Below are positions 53,461 to 61,591 of a DNA stretch of 64,000 bases, one piece after another; the first letter of the stretch is position 1, and every line of letters begins with the position of its first letter. Location of the stretch: NCBI GenBank assembly GCA_021732785.1, contig JAKFUG010000012.1, forward strand, positions 62,001 through 126,000, given 5' to 3'. The notes beneath the pieces are model-generated. The model searched no databases. It worked only from the letters and a program-made list of their open reading frames with translations, and was not told the origin of the DNA. A program made the position numbers and the translations under genes. The stretch comes from Planctomycetaceae bacterium (GTDB lineage Bacteria > Planctomycetota > Planctomycetia > Planctomycetales > Planctomycetaceae).

Positions 53461-54018
53461 ATGACCACGTGGATTGAAGGCCGATTTGAAGAAAATGTCG
53501 TCACCACGACGCTTGAGCAGGCGATGAACTGGGCGCGGCAATCGAGCATCTGGCCAATGACATTCGGCCTCGCATGCTGTGCGATCGAGATGATGGCCGC
53601 CGGTGCGAGCCGGTACGACATGGACCGCTTCGGTGCCGGTGCTTTCCGCGCCACACCACGGCAAGCCGACTTGATGATCGTTGCCGGAACCGTGACCTAC
53701 AAGATGGCCAGTCGTGTTCGTCGGCTGTGGGAACAGATGCCCGATCCAAAGTACGTGATCGCGATGGGCGCCTGCACGGTCGGTGGCGGTCCCTATTTCA
53801 AGTACGGCTATCATGTGGTGAAGGGCGTCGATCTGGTGGTGCCGGTCGATGTGTATGTCCCCGGTTGTCCCCCGCGGCCGGAAGCGCTGCTCGAAGGTTT
53901 GATGCGGATTCAGGACAAAATTAAGGCGAAGAAGATCACCCGGTCGACGCCGGAAATGCTGCCGATTCCCCACCACACCGGCCGCGTCGGCTTGCCGACC
54001 GGGTTGATTCACGCCTAG
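53461..54018 (+). CDS. nuoB: NADH-quinone oxidoreductase subunit B, orphan copy
   Basis: A 185-residue NuoB, the subunit that carries iron-sulfur cluster N2 in complex I. The four cluster ligands are Cys39 and Cys40 in [13 protein letters not shown], Cys105 in [11 protein letters not shown] and Cys136 in [15 protein letters not shown]. All are intact. No other nuo gene is in the window; it sits between sufR and sufC, bracketed by TTCCAAA palindromes. It may be a paralogue kept outside the complex I operon, or a unit moved here with its flanking repeats. ATG 53461 gives the expected [13 protein letters not shown] start. Confidence 0.93.
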   Translation: MTTWIEGRFEENVVTTTLEQAMNWARQSSIWPMTFGLACCAIEMMAAGASRYDMDRFGAGAFRATPRQADLMIVAGTVTYKMASRVRRLWEQMPDPKYVIAMGACTVGGGPYFKYGYHVVKGVDLVVPVDVYVPGCPPRPEALLEGLMRIQDKIKAKKITRSTPEMLPIPHHTGRVGLPTGLIHA

Positions 54019-54029
54019 GTTGAAGTCGA

Positions 54030-54178
54030 GAAATTCCAAATTCCAATGAGCAAATTCCAAACAATTTCCAAGGAATAAATTCCAAACGAAGAATGACGAT
54101 GTTCCGGCTGATCCATCCTCGTTTGGAATTTGAAATTTGGCCCTTGTTTGGAATTTGGTGCTTGGAATTTGGAGTTTT
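54030..54178. repeat. TTCCAAA/TTTGGAA long palindrome, copy 5
   Basis: GAAATTCCAAATTCCAATG pairs with TTTGGTGCTTGGAATTTGG on the right. The centre is AAACGAAGAATGACG ... CCTCGTTTGG. It begins 12 bp after the nuoB stop and ends before sufC, so nuoB is bracketed by copies 4 and 5. Confidence 0.88.
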
Positions 54179-54240
54179 TAGGCCCTAGTCAAGATTGTTG
54201 AGTCGTCCGATTGCGACTCTCGAAGAAGGTCCGCGACGGT

Positions 54241-55080
54241 ATGTCCAGTTTGTTGAAGATCATCGATCTGCATGTCTCCGTGGAAGACAAGCCGATTCTC
54301 CACGGCGTGAGCCTCGAAATTCGCCAGGGGGAAATCCACGCCCTGATGGGGCCCAACGGCTCCGGCAAAAGCACGCTGGCTTACACCCTGGTCGGCCACC
54401 CGAAGTATGAAATCACCAGCGGCTCGATTGAAGTTGATGGCACGCCGCTCAACGAACTCGATCCGTGCGAACGCGCCCGCAAGGGTTTGTTCCTTGCGTT
54501 CCAATATCCGGTCACCATCCCCGGCGTGAAGGTCTCCGACTTCCTCCGGCACGCGGTCACCAATGTCCGCAACCCCGAACGCAAAGACGGCGAAAGTCTC
54601 ATGCCGATGCGCGAGTTCCGCAAAGAACTCAAGCAGAAGATGGAAGAACTCGGCATGGACACTGAGTTTGCCCGGCGGTACCTCAACGAAGGTTTCTCCG
54701 GCGGCGAAAAGAAGCGCATGGAAATTCTGCAACTCGCGATGTTGCAGCCGAAGTTCGCCATCCTCGACGAAACCGACAGCGGTCTCGACAGCGATGCGGT
54801 GCGGGTGGTCAGCGAAGGGGTGCGAAAGCTCTCCGGTCCGCAGATGGGCGTGCTGATCATCACTCACCACGAGCGGTTGCTGGAATACAATGTCCCGCAG
54901 TTCACCCATGTGATGCTCGCTGGAAAGATCGTCGAAACCGGCGACGCCGCGCTGGCGCATGAACTCCACAACCACGGTTACGCCCAGATTCGCGAACGGC
55001 ACCCCGTGGAAGCGGCGGAAGAACAATCGCGGCAAAACCGCCCCGAAACCGTCGGCGTCGCCACCGCGGTCGCAAAGTAG
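54241..55080 (+). CDS. sufC: SUF iron-sulfur assembly ATPase SufC
   Basis: A 279-residue ABC-type ATPase of the SufBCD scaffold. Walker A is GPNGSGKSTLAYTL (about residues 37-50), the ABC signature is in NEGFSGGEKKRMEILQ (about 153) and Walker B ends in AILDETDSGLDSDAV (about 174). The later ITHHERLLEYNVPQFTHVM is the H-loop. About 25 extra residues at the C-terminus are Ala/Glu-rich. It starts at ATG 54241 with a GAAGG motif upstream. It heads the suf core: sufC, sufB, sufD, with inserts. Confidence 0.95.
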   Translation: MSSLLKIIDLHVSVEDKPILHGVSLEIRQGEIHALMGPNGSGKSTLAYTLVGHPKYEITSGSIEVDGTPLNELDPCERARKGLFLAFQYPVTIPGVKVSDFLRHAVTNVRNPERKDGESLMPMREFRKELKQKMEELGMDTEFARRYLNEGFSGGEKKRMEILQLAMLQPKFAILDETDSGLDSDAVRVVSEGVRKLSGPQMGVLIITHHERLLEYNVPQFTHVMLAGKIVETGDAALAHELHNHGYAQIRERHPVEAAEEQSRQNRPETVGVATAVAK

Positions 55081-55243
55081 CAAGGAAGGTGGTAACCGCT
55101 CCACCGGATCGCACAGAGGTTGTGATGGCCGACCACCGCTCATCCTGATATCAGACTGGCCTGGTGGGTTGAATCCACCCGCTAACGGTCAATAGCTCCC
55201 GCTGGCTGCGATTTGCCGGCTGTTGAAATAAGGATTGCTGACC

Positions 55244-56659
55244 ATGTCCACCGAAGCTCCCGCGACACCGGAAATCGGCGTTGGCGACTATCAATACGGG
55301 TTCCACTACGGCACCGAAGATTACGTCTTCCGCGGCCGCAAGGGGATTGATCGCGACATCGTCAAGCAGATTTCGCAGATCAAGAAGGAACCGAAGTGGA
55401 TGCTCGACTTCCGTCTGGAAGCTCTCGACATCTTCTTCCAGAAGCCGATGCCCAAGTGGGGCGGCGCGCTGTCGGAACTCGATTTCCAGGACATCTTTTA
55501 CTATGTCCGCGCTTCGGACAAGCAGGAAACGAGCTGGGAAAGCCTGCCGGACGACATCCGCAAGACGTACGACCGCCTGGGCATCCCCGAAGCTGAGAAA
55601 AAATATCTCGCCGGGGTGAAGGCGCAGTACGAGTCGGAAGTCGTCTACGGCAGTCTGCAGGAAGACCTTGCCAACAAGGGCGTGATCTTCACCGATACCG
55701 ATTCGGCGCTGCGTGAACACCCCGAATTGTTCCGCGAATACTTCGGCACCGTGATCCCGTCCGCCGACAACAAATTCGCGGCCCTCAACTCCGCGGTCTG
55801 GTCCGGCGGGTCGTTCATCTATGTCCCGAAAGGCGTGCAGATCGAGTTCCCGCTGCAGGCGTATTTCCGCATTAACTCCGAGAACATGGGCCAGTTTGAA
55901 CGGACGCTGATCATCGTCGATGAAGGGGCCTCGATCCACTACGTCGAAGGCTGCACGGCCCCGACATACAGCAGCGAAAGCCTGCACTCGGCGGTGGTCG
56001 AGATCATCGTCAAGCGGAACGCCCGCTGCCGGTACACGACCATTCAGAACTGGTCGAACAACGTCTACAACCTCGTCACCAAGCGGGCGATGGCGTACGG
56101 CGACTCGCTCATGGAATGGGTCGACGGCAACCTCGGTTCCAAGCTGACGATGAAGTACCCGGCCATCTATCTGATGGAACCGGGGGCTCGTGGTGAAACG
56201 TTGTCGATTGCGTTTGCCAATCACGGCCAGCATCAGGACGCCGGGGCGAAGATGGTCCACTGCGCCCCGCACACATCGAGCCGCATCATTTCGAAAAGCA
56301 TCAGCAAAGGGGGCGGCCGCGCCAGTTACCGCGGTCTGGTGAAGGTGGAAAACAACGCGCACCACTGCAAATCGAACGTGGTGTGTGATGCCCTGATTCT
56401 CGACTCGGCCAGCCGCAGCGATACTTATCCGTATATTGAAGTCGATCAGGATAATGTGGCCATCGAACACGAAGCCTCGGTGTCGAAGATCGCCGAAGAG
56501 CAACTGCTCTATCTGATGAGCCGCGGCATGACCGAGACGGAAGCCTCCGCGATGATCGTTACCGGCTTCATCGAGCCGCTGGTCAAAGAGCTGCCGATGG
56601 AATACGCCGTGGAAATGAACCGGCTCATCGAACTGCAAATGGAAGGCAGCGTGGGGTAA
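55244..56659 (+). CDS. sufB: SUF iron-sulfur scaffold protein SufB
   Basis: A 471-residue SufB. Family markers are [16 protein letters not shown]-like sequence (read [19 protein letters not shown]), [33 protein letters not shown] and [20 protein letters not shown]. The scaffold C-terminal [20 protein letters not shown] is also typical. It forms the SufB2C2 or SufBC2D complex that builds 4Fe-4S clusters. AAGGA lies 9 bases before the ATG at 55244. It is followed closely by Uma2 and sufD, with only 5 bp to Uma2. Confidence 0.97.
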   Translation: MSTEAPATPEIGVGDYQYGFHYGTEDYVFRGRKGIDRDIVKQISQIKKEPKWMLDFRLEALDIFFQKPMPKWGGALSELDFQDIFYYVRASDKQETSWESLPDDIRKTYDRLGIPEAEKKYLAGVKAQYESEVVYGSLQEDLANKGVIFTDTDSALREHPELFREYFGTVIPSADNKFAALNSAVWSGGSFIYVPKGVQIEFPLQAYFRINSENMGQFERTLIIVDEGASIHYVEGCTAPTYSSESLHSAVVEIIVKRNARCRYTTIQNWSNNVYNLVTKRAMAYGDSLMEWVDGNLGSKLTMKYPAIYLMEPGARGETLSIAFANHGQHQDAGAKMVHCAPHTSSRIISKSISKGGGRASYRGLVKVENNAHHCKSNVVCDALILDSASRSDTYPYIEVDQDNVAIEHEASVSKIAEEQLLYLMSRGMTETEASAMIVTGFIEPLVKELPMEYAVEMNRLIELQMEGSVG

Positions 56660-56664
56660 TTGCC

Positions 56665-57261
56665 ATGTCCGCGGTTCCCGTTCCTTTTATCAGCCAAGCC
56701 GAGTACCTTGAACGGGAGCGGTCCGCGCCGACAAAAAGCCAGTACTACCGCGGCGAAATCTTTCTGATGGCGGGCGGATCGGAAGCACACAATCTGATTT
56801 CGCTCAACATCGGAACCGCCCTCAACAACACACTCGCGGATCGTCCTTGCCGCGTGTATCCCAGCGATCAGCGTTGTGCGTGTCCAACGGGATTAATCAC
56901 CTATCCCGATGTCTCCGTGGTCTGTGGCGAACGGGAATATCTCGACGGTCGTCAGGACACCTTGTTGAATCCGCTGGTCATCGTCGAAGTGCTTTCTGCG
57001 TCAACTGAAGGCTATGACCGCGGCAAGAAGTTCGAGCACTATCGGACGATTTCATCGCTGCGGGAATATATTCTCGTCGCCCAGGATTCGGTGACGGTGG
57101 AACGATTTGTGCGCGAGTCGGCAACAGGAAAATGGACTTTATCCGAGTACCACGGACTGGATGCCGTTCTAACCATCGACGTCTTGGCTTGCAATCTTGC
57201 GTTACGGGATGTTTACCGCAAAGTCGATTTTCCGCCCGAATTGCCGAGCATCGTGAGTTGA
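56665..57261 (+). CDS. Uma2 family (DUF820) endonuclease-like protein
   Basis: A 198-residue Uma2-family protein with the PD-(D/E)xK-like layout: YRGEIFLMAGGSEAHNLIS at the N-terminus, the catalytic-type ITYPDVSVVCGE, then LVIVEVLSASTEGYDRGKKFEHYR. The Asp, Glu and Lys at these positions are conserved in the family. Function is unproven; the family is very abundant in planctomycetes and cyanobacteria. It sits 5 bp after sufB and just before sufD, so it is an insert inside the suf operon, probably co-transcribed. Confidence 0.88.
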   Translation: MSAVPVPFISQAEYLERERSAPTKSQYYRGEIFLMAGGSEAHNLISLNIGTALNNTLADRPCRVYPSDQRCACPTGLITYPDVSVVCGEREYLDGRQDTLLNPLVIVEVLSASTEGYDRGKKFEHYRTISSLREYILVAQDSVTVERFVRESATGKWTLSEYHGLDAVLTIDVLACNLALRDVYRKVDFPPELPSIVS

Positions 57262-57326
57262 CCCCACCTGACGATTCATCCCATCGTGGATCAATGATCT
57301 GCGGAGAACACTGGACTGAAGAACGC

Positions 57327-58628
57327 ATGAGTACGACGATGACCACTCCTTGGTCAACCGCAAGTTTTGAAGATTTTCTTGCTTCGCGCAACGAACCCGC
57401 GTGGTTGACCGACCGGCGGCGACAGGCGTTTGCGGCGTATCAGGAATTGCTGAAGAAGCCGCTCGATCCGGAAGAGTTCAAGCGGATCGATCTGCGCGCG
57501 TTGCGGCCAGACAAGTTCGCGCTGGTACCCTCCGGAGATGCCGTCCCGTTGTCGACGTTGATGGCGAACCGCGCGGACTTCGGCGGCACGGTTTCGCACA
57601 TCGATGGCAAAGCGGTCGCCAGCCAGTTGCGGCCGGAACTCGCAGCGAAGGGTGTGATTTTCGGCTCGTGGGAAACGGTTCTTGCCACTCGGCCAGAGAT
57701 TTTGCAGGCTCTCGAACGAGCCGTTCCCGCGGATACCGATCGTTTCTCCGCCTGGCATACCGCGTTCTGCACCGGCGGGACGGTGTTGTTCGTCCCGCGC
57801 AACGTGCAGGTCGATGTCCCGCTTTACAGTTTGATCGGTCTCGCGACCAATGGGGCTGCCGATCTGTCCCACACGCTCGTCGTTCTTGAGGAAGGCGCGT
57901 CCGCAACGCTGCTTGAAGAAACGGCGTCGCTTGACCCATCGCATACGGGACTACATGTCGGTGCCGTGGAGTTGCTCGTCGCGCCGCGGGCGGTGTTGCG
58001 GTACGTGCAATTGCAGAACTGGAGCGAAAAGGTCTGGCATCTCGCGCATCAGGCGGGCCGCGTGGCGAACGACGCCTCGCTGCAATGGACCGTCGGCGGT
58101 CTCGGAGCCAAGGTCGCGCACATTCATCAGGACATTCACCTCGACGGCAAAGGGGCCGCGGCGGAAGTCAACGGCGTCACCTTCTCGACCGACAAGCAGA
58201 TTCACTCTTACTACACGCAGCAGGGACACCACGCGCCGAACACTCGCAGTGATCTGCTTTACAAAGACGTGATCCGCGACCGTGCCCGCATCATCTGGCG
58301 GGGCATGATCCAGGTCGATGTCGATGCCCAGAAGACCGACGGGTATCAACGCAACGATGCTTTGATGCTCAGCGATGCCTGCCGGGCGGACCTTATCCCC
58401 GGTCTGGAAATCGAAGCCGACGATGTCCGCTGCACGCACGGGGCCACCGCCGGCCGCGTGGACGAAGAGCAACTCTTCTATTGCATGTGCCGCGGGATCA
58501 GCCGCAGCGAAGCGATGCACGTGATCGTCGAGGGTTTCTTCCAGCGGGTCTATGACCGCATCCCGGTGGAACTCGTGCGGGAAACGCTCAGCCAGGCGGT
58601 GCAGCGGAAGTTGGGGATCGACGGTTGA
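57327..58628 (+). CDS. sufD: SUF scaffold protein SufD
   Basis: A 433-residue SufD, paralogue of SufB. Recognised parts are AWHTAFCTGGTVLFVPRNVQ, HTLVVLEEGASATLLEE, VRLRYVQLQNW-like (read VLRYVQLQNWSEKVW) and KTDGYQRNDALMLSD followed by IEADDVRCTHGATAGRVDEE. The C-terminus ends in VIVEGFFQRVYDRIPVELV. It pairs with SufB and SufC. The ATG at 57327 (MSTTMTTPWSTASF) is chosen; the frame opens earlier but inside the Uma2 gene. 65 bp separate it from the Uma2 stop. Confidence 0.96.
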   Translation: MSTTMTTPWSTASFEDFLASRNEPAWLTDRRRQAFAAYQELLKKPLDPEEFKRIDLRALRPDKFALVPSGDAVPLSTLMANRADFGGTVSHIDGKAVASQLRPELAAKGVIFGSWETVLATRPEILQALERAVPADTDRFSAWHTAFCTGGTVLFVPRNVQVDVPLYSLIGLATNGAADLSHTLVVLEEGASATLLEETASLDPSHTGLHVGAVELLVAPRAVLRYVQLQNWSEKVWHLAHQAGRVANDASLQWTVGGLGAKVAHIHQDIHLDGKGAAAEVNGVTFSTDKQIHSYYTQQGHHAPNTRSDLLYKDVIRDRARIIWRGMIQVDVDAQKTDGYQRNDALMLSDACRADLIPGLEIEADDVRCTHGATAGRVDEEQLFYCMCRGISRSEAMHVIVEGFFQRVYDRIPVELVRETLSQAVQRKLGIDG

Positions 58629-58637
58629 TCGCACCCG

Positions 58638-58703
58638 TAGGATGGCCCTTCTGGGCCGTCGAGATTAACGCGGACGAATGGCGGCCCGTAAGGGCCATCC
58701 GAC
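58638..58703. repeat. GGATGGCCCTTCTGGGCCG hairpin
   Basis: TAGGATGGCCCTTCTGGGCC pairs with GGCCCGTAAGGGCCATCC. It lies 10 bp after the sufD stop and directly before the second Uma2 gene, in the middle of the suf locus. Confidence 0.8.
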
Positions 58704-58713
58704 ATAAGGGGGA

Positions 58714-59355
58714 ATGACGATGACCGTGCTGTTGCAATCGCCGTCGCAGACCGTTCCCGCCACGACGGAGCGAGCGGAATATGAGTTGGATGCGCAGTCC
58801 AACGGCACGTTGATGACCCCGGAGGAGTTCGATGCCGTCGAGGAGTACGACCGCGACTACCACTACGAGCTCATTCACGGAGTCGTCATCGTGAACCCCA
58901 TTCCCGGCGGCGGTGAGACGAGCCCCAACGACGAACTGCGGTATCTTTTTCGACACTATGCCGAGGTGCATCCGGCCGGGGCCGCGATTGACGACACTCT
59001 TCCTGAACAATACGTCTTTCTGCCCAACGGCAATCGTCGCAAAGCGGATCGACTCGTGTGGATGGGACTCGGTCGCGTGCCCGATCGGCGACACGACATC
59101 CCGGCGATCGCCATCGAGTTCGTCTCCAAATCGCGGCGGGACCGCCGCCGTGATTACGAAGAAAATCGCGATGAATATCGATCACTGGGAATCAAAGAGT
59201 ATTGGGTGATCGACCGGTTCCGCCGTTCCATGACGGTCTTCCGGAGTGATGAGGAAGTCCTGATCTCTGAGACCGAAACGTATCAGACGCCGCTCTTGCC
59301 GGGGTTCGAGTTGCCGCTGGCCAAACTACTCGTGTTTGCGGACCGATACCCGTGA
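58714..59355 (+). CDS. Uma2 family (DUF820) endonuclease-like protein, second
   Basis: A 213-residue Uma2-family member, not closely alike to the one at 56665. Motifs are YHYELIHGVVIVNPIPGGG, NRRKADRLVWMGLGR, AIAIEFVSKSRRDRRRDYE (acidic and Lys/Arg-rich catalytic part) and IKEYWVIDRFRRSMTVFR. It begins 10 bp after the hairpin repeat that follows sufD. Two unlike Uma2 genes in one suf locus suggest independent insertion. Nuclease activity is inferred from the fold only. Confidence 0.88.
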   Translation: MTMTVLLQSPSQTVPATTERAEYELDAQSNGTLMTPEEFDAVEEYDRDYHYELIHGVVIVNPIPGGGETSPNDELRYLFRHYAEVHPAGAAIDDTLPEQYVFLPNGNRRKADRLVWMGLGRVPDRRHDIPAIAIEFVSKSRRDRRRDYEENRDEYRSLGIKEYWVIDRFRRSMTVFRSDEEVLISETETYQTPLLPGFELPLAKLLVFADRYP

Positions 59356-59367
59356 AATGGAAAACGC

Positions 59368-59441
59368 TCACCAGCCCGTTGCGCGAGCAAGGGCGAATGG
59401 CTGGCAGGAATGACTCCCTTGCTAGCGCTACGGGCTGGTGA
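59368..59441. repeat. ACCAGCCCGTTGCGCGAGCAAGGG hairpin
   Basis: CACCAGCCCGTTGCGCGAGC pairs with GCTAGCGCTACGGGCTGGTG on the right. It lies between the second Uma2 gene and the Rieske-SufT gene, overlapping the alternative GTG start at 59438. Confidence 0.78.
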
Positions 59442-59464
59442 ACACTCTTGGAATTGATGAAACG

Positions 59465-60199
59465 ATGACTGCAACTATGGAACTGGTCGCGGCGATCGAT
59501 GAACTTCCGGTCGGAGCACGAAAGTCGATTTTTGTCGATGACCTCCCGGCGCTGTTGATTCGGGTTGCCGACGAATACTTCGCGATCGAAGACGTCTGTT
59601 CGCACGATGGCCAGCCACTGACCGATGGGCCGGTTCAGGCCGGACAGATCACCTGTCCGCGGCACGGGGCGCGGTTCGATCTGCGGACGGGCAAGCCGAT
59701 GTGTATGCCGGCGACTTCGGGGATTGCGGTCTTCGCGGTAGAATGCCGCGAGGATGGCATCTATGCGGGTCCCAAAGCTGCGGCGGAGACTTCGTTTTCG
59801 GCGGCGGCTGTGGGATCGACGACTGCTGCCACAGCAACGGTGTCAAATCCATCGGCCGCGAGTGCCGTGGCCCGCGAAGCGCAAGCGAATGGGGATGTCG
59901 ATCTCGATGATGGGGCGATCATCGATGCGCTGCGCCAGGTTATCGATCCCGAGTTGATGATCAACATCGTCGATCTCGGTTTGGTCTACGCGGTCAATCA
60001 TGGTGAGAAGAAAATTCAGATCGACATGACGCTCACCAGTCCCGCATGCCCGGCCGGGCCGCAGATTGTGCAGCAGGCGAAGATGGTCCTCGAAAAATTG
60101 CCGGGGATCGAGGAAGCGCAGATCAAGCTGACGATGACCCCGCCGTGGACGCCGGATCGGATGACGGACGAAGCCCGCGATCAGTTGGGGATTTTTTGA
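59465..60199 (+). CDS. Rieske ferredoxin - SufT (DUF59/MIP18) fusion protein
   Basis: A 244-residue two-domain protein. Residues about 5-105 are a Rieske 2Fe-2S domain with ligands Cys45/His47 in DVCSHDGQPL and Cys64/His67 in ITCPRHGARFDL. After an Ala/Thr linker, residues about 145-244 are a MIP18/SufT domain: GAIIDALRQVIDPELMINI, VDLGLVYAV and LTSPACPAGPQI with its Cys. SufT helps load iron-sulfur clusters onto target proteins; the Rieske part would bind or donate a cluster. The order sufBCD then SufT is common, but the Rieske fusion is notable. ATG 59465 is preferred over the GTG at 59438. Confidence 0.88.
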   Translation: MTATMELVAAIDELPVGARKSIFVDDLPALLIRVADEYFAIEDVCSHDGQPLTDGPVQAGQITCPRHGARFDLRTGKPMCMPATSGIAVFAVECREDGIYAGPKAAAETSFSAAAVGSTTAATATVSNPSAASAVAREAQANGDVDLDDGAIIDALRQVIDPELMINIVDLGLVYAVNHGEKKIQIDMTLTSPACPAGPQIVQQAKMVLEKLPGIEEAQIKLTMTPPWTPDRMTDEARDQLGIF

Positions 60200-60204
60200 T
60201 GGCT

Positions 60205-60283
60205 TCTTCGCTTGCGCCTTGCAGATCACAGGACTCGGTTTATCTATCGTCTCTCCTGTGGTCCGCAAAGCGCAAGCGAAGAG
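60205..60283. repeat. CGCTTGCG/CGCAAGCG hairpin
   Basis: CTTCTTCGCTTGCGCCTTGC pairs with GTCCGCAAAGCGCAAGCGAAG on the right. It begins 6 bp after the Rieske-SufT stop, in the spacer before the DUF3500-like gene, and shares its arms with 40710-40770. Confidence 0.75.
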
Positions 60284-60373
60284 ATGGAAAATTCATTTGC
60301 GAAATCGCCCACGATCGGCGCATACTGCTGGCGCGTGATTTCTCCTCTCTGTCGCTCGTACGGGAACCCGATC

Positions 60374-61411
60374 ATGGTGCCTTGTCCCGATTGTGATGGC
60401 GGCTCGCTGTCGCCCGTGTCTCGCCGTCAGTTCGTGCAAACCGTGGGGACCGCCGCCGCCCTCGTTGGTGTCGCGCCCTTGCTGGCCCGCGGCGATGACT
60501 CCGCCGCCAAGCCGAAGCCGGAGAATCTCGTCAAGTCGTTGTTCGATTCGATGACTCCGGAGCAGAAAGACGAAGTCTGCTTCGACTGGGACCACAAGGA
60601 CGATCGCGGTCTGCTGCGGATGCACGTCTCGAACAACTGGAGCATCACGGAGAAGAAGATTGGCGACGGCAACTTCTTCAAGAAAGATCAGCAGGACATG
60701 ATCGAGGCCCTCTTCTGGGGGCTCTACAATCCCGATTGGCATGACCGCATCAAGCGCCAGTTGCAAGACGATGCGGGTGGCTATGGCAAGCAGCAGTCCA
60801 TCGCGATGTTCGGCACGCCGGGCTCGGGCAAGTTTGAATTCGTGATGACCGGCCGCCATCTCACGATCCGTTGCGATGGCGACAGCACCGAACACACCGC
60901 GTTCGGCGGGCCGATCTTCTACGGTCACGCGGCGAAAGACTTCAACGAAGCTCCCGATCATCCCGGCAGCGTGTTCTGGGATCAGTCCAAGAAAGCGAAC
61001 GCCCTGTTCCAGATGCTCGATGGCAAGCAGCGCGATGTGGCCCTCATCGAGAAAGCCCCGCCGGAAAGCCAGGTCCACTTCAGCGGCAAGTCGAAAGTGA
61101 TTCCCGGTCTGCCGATCAGTGAACTGACCGCCGATCAAAAAACGCATGCTCAAACGGTGCTGAGCACGCTGCTCGAACCGTATCGCATGACCGATCAGGC
61201 CGAAGCCCGGAAGTGTCTCGAAGCGCAGGGTGGGCTCGATCAATGCCGCATCGCCTTCTATCAATCTGGCGATCTCGGCAACGACAAGGTCTGGGACATG
61301 TGGCGGCTCGAAGGTCCGTCGTTCGTGTGGCACTATCGCGGTGCGCCGCACATCCATGTGTGGGTGAACGTGGCCGATGATCCCTCGGTGCAGATTACCA
61401 CACGCGGATAA
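60374..61411 (+). CDS. Tat-exported DUF3500-like protein
   Basis: A 345-residue exported protein. The N-terminus has SRRQFVQTVGTAAALVGVAP, a twin-arginine signal, preceded by a CPDC pair. The body shows VCFDWDHKDDRGLLRMHVSN, YNPDWHDRIKRQLQDDAGG, FVMTGRHLTIRCDGDS, FGGPIFYGHAAKDFNEAPDH and a final WHYRGAPHIHVWVNVADDP, blocks of a planctomycete DUF3500-type protein. The many His and Asp suggest a metal site, with no known reaction. It is the last gene of the suf run, followed by a terminator at 61432-61461. Confidence 0.75.
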   Translation: MVPCPDCDGGSLSPVSRRQFVQTVGTAAALVGVAPLLARGDDSAAKPKPENLVKSLFDSMTPEQKDEVCFDWDHKDDRGLLRMHVSNNWSITEKKIGDGNFFKKDQQDMIEALFWGLYNPDWHDRIKRQLQDDAGGYGKQQSIAMFGTPGSGKFEFVMTGRHLTIRCDGDSTEHTAFGGPIFYGHAAKDFNEAPDHPGSVFWDQSKKANALFQMLDGKQRDVALIEKAPPESQVHFSGKSKVIPGLPISELTADQKTHAQTVLSTLLEPYRMTDQAEARKCLEAQGGLDQCRIAFYQSGDLGNDKVWDMWRLEGPSFVWHYRGAPHIHVWVNVADDPSVQITTRG

Positions 61412-61431
61412 TTCTCAGGTCGTCTTCGTAG

Positions 61432-61461
61432 GAAGCCCAAGGGAGATTTTCCTTGGGCTTC
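61432..61461 (+). terminator. Hairpin terminator after the suf locus
   Basis: GAAGCCCAAGGG and CCTTGGGCTTC form an 11-bp stem around AGATTTT, followed by TGCTCTTGG. It lies 20 bp after the DUF3500-like stop codon. Confidence 0.7.
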
Positions 61462-61591
61462 TGCTCTTGGCAGCGACAGTCCAAGGCGGCACAATGCCCG
61501 CGTTGTGTTCAATCGATGAAACACAGCGCCTGCAATCGTGAACGTTTTGCCCGCCGGAAGCTGCGGCCCGTTACTCCGAAGGATGCACTGA

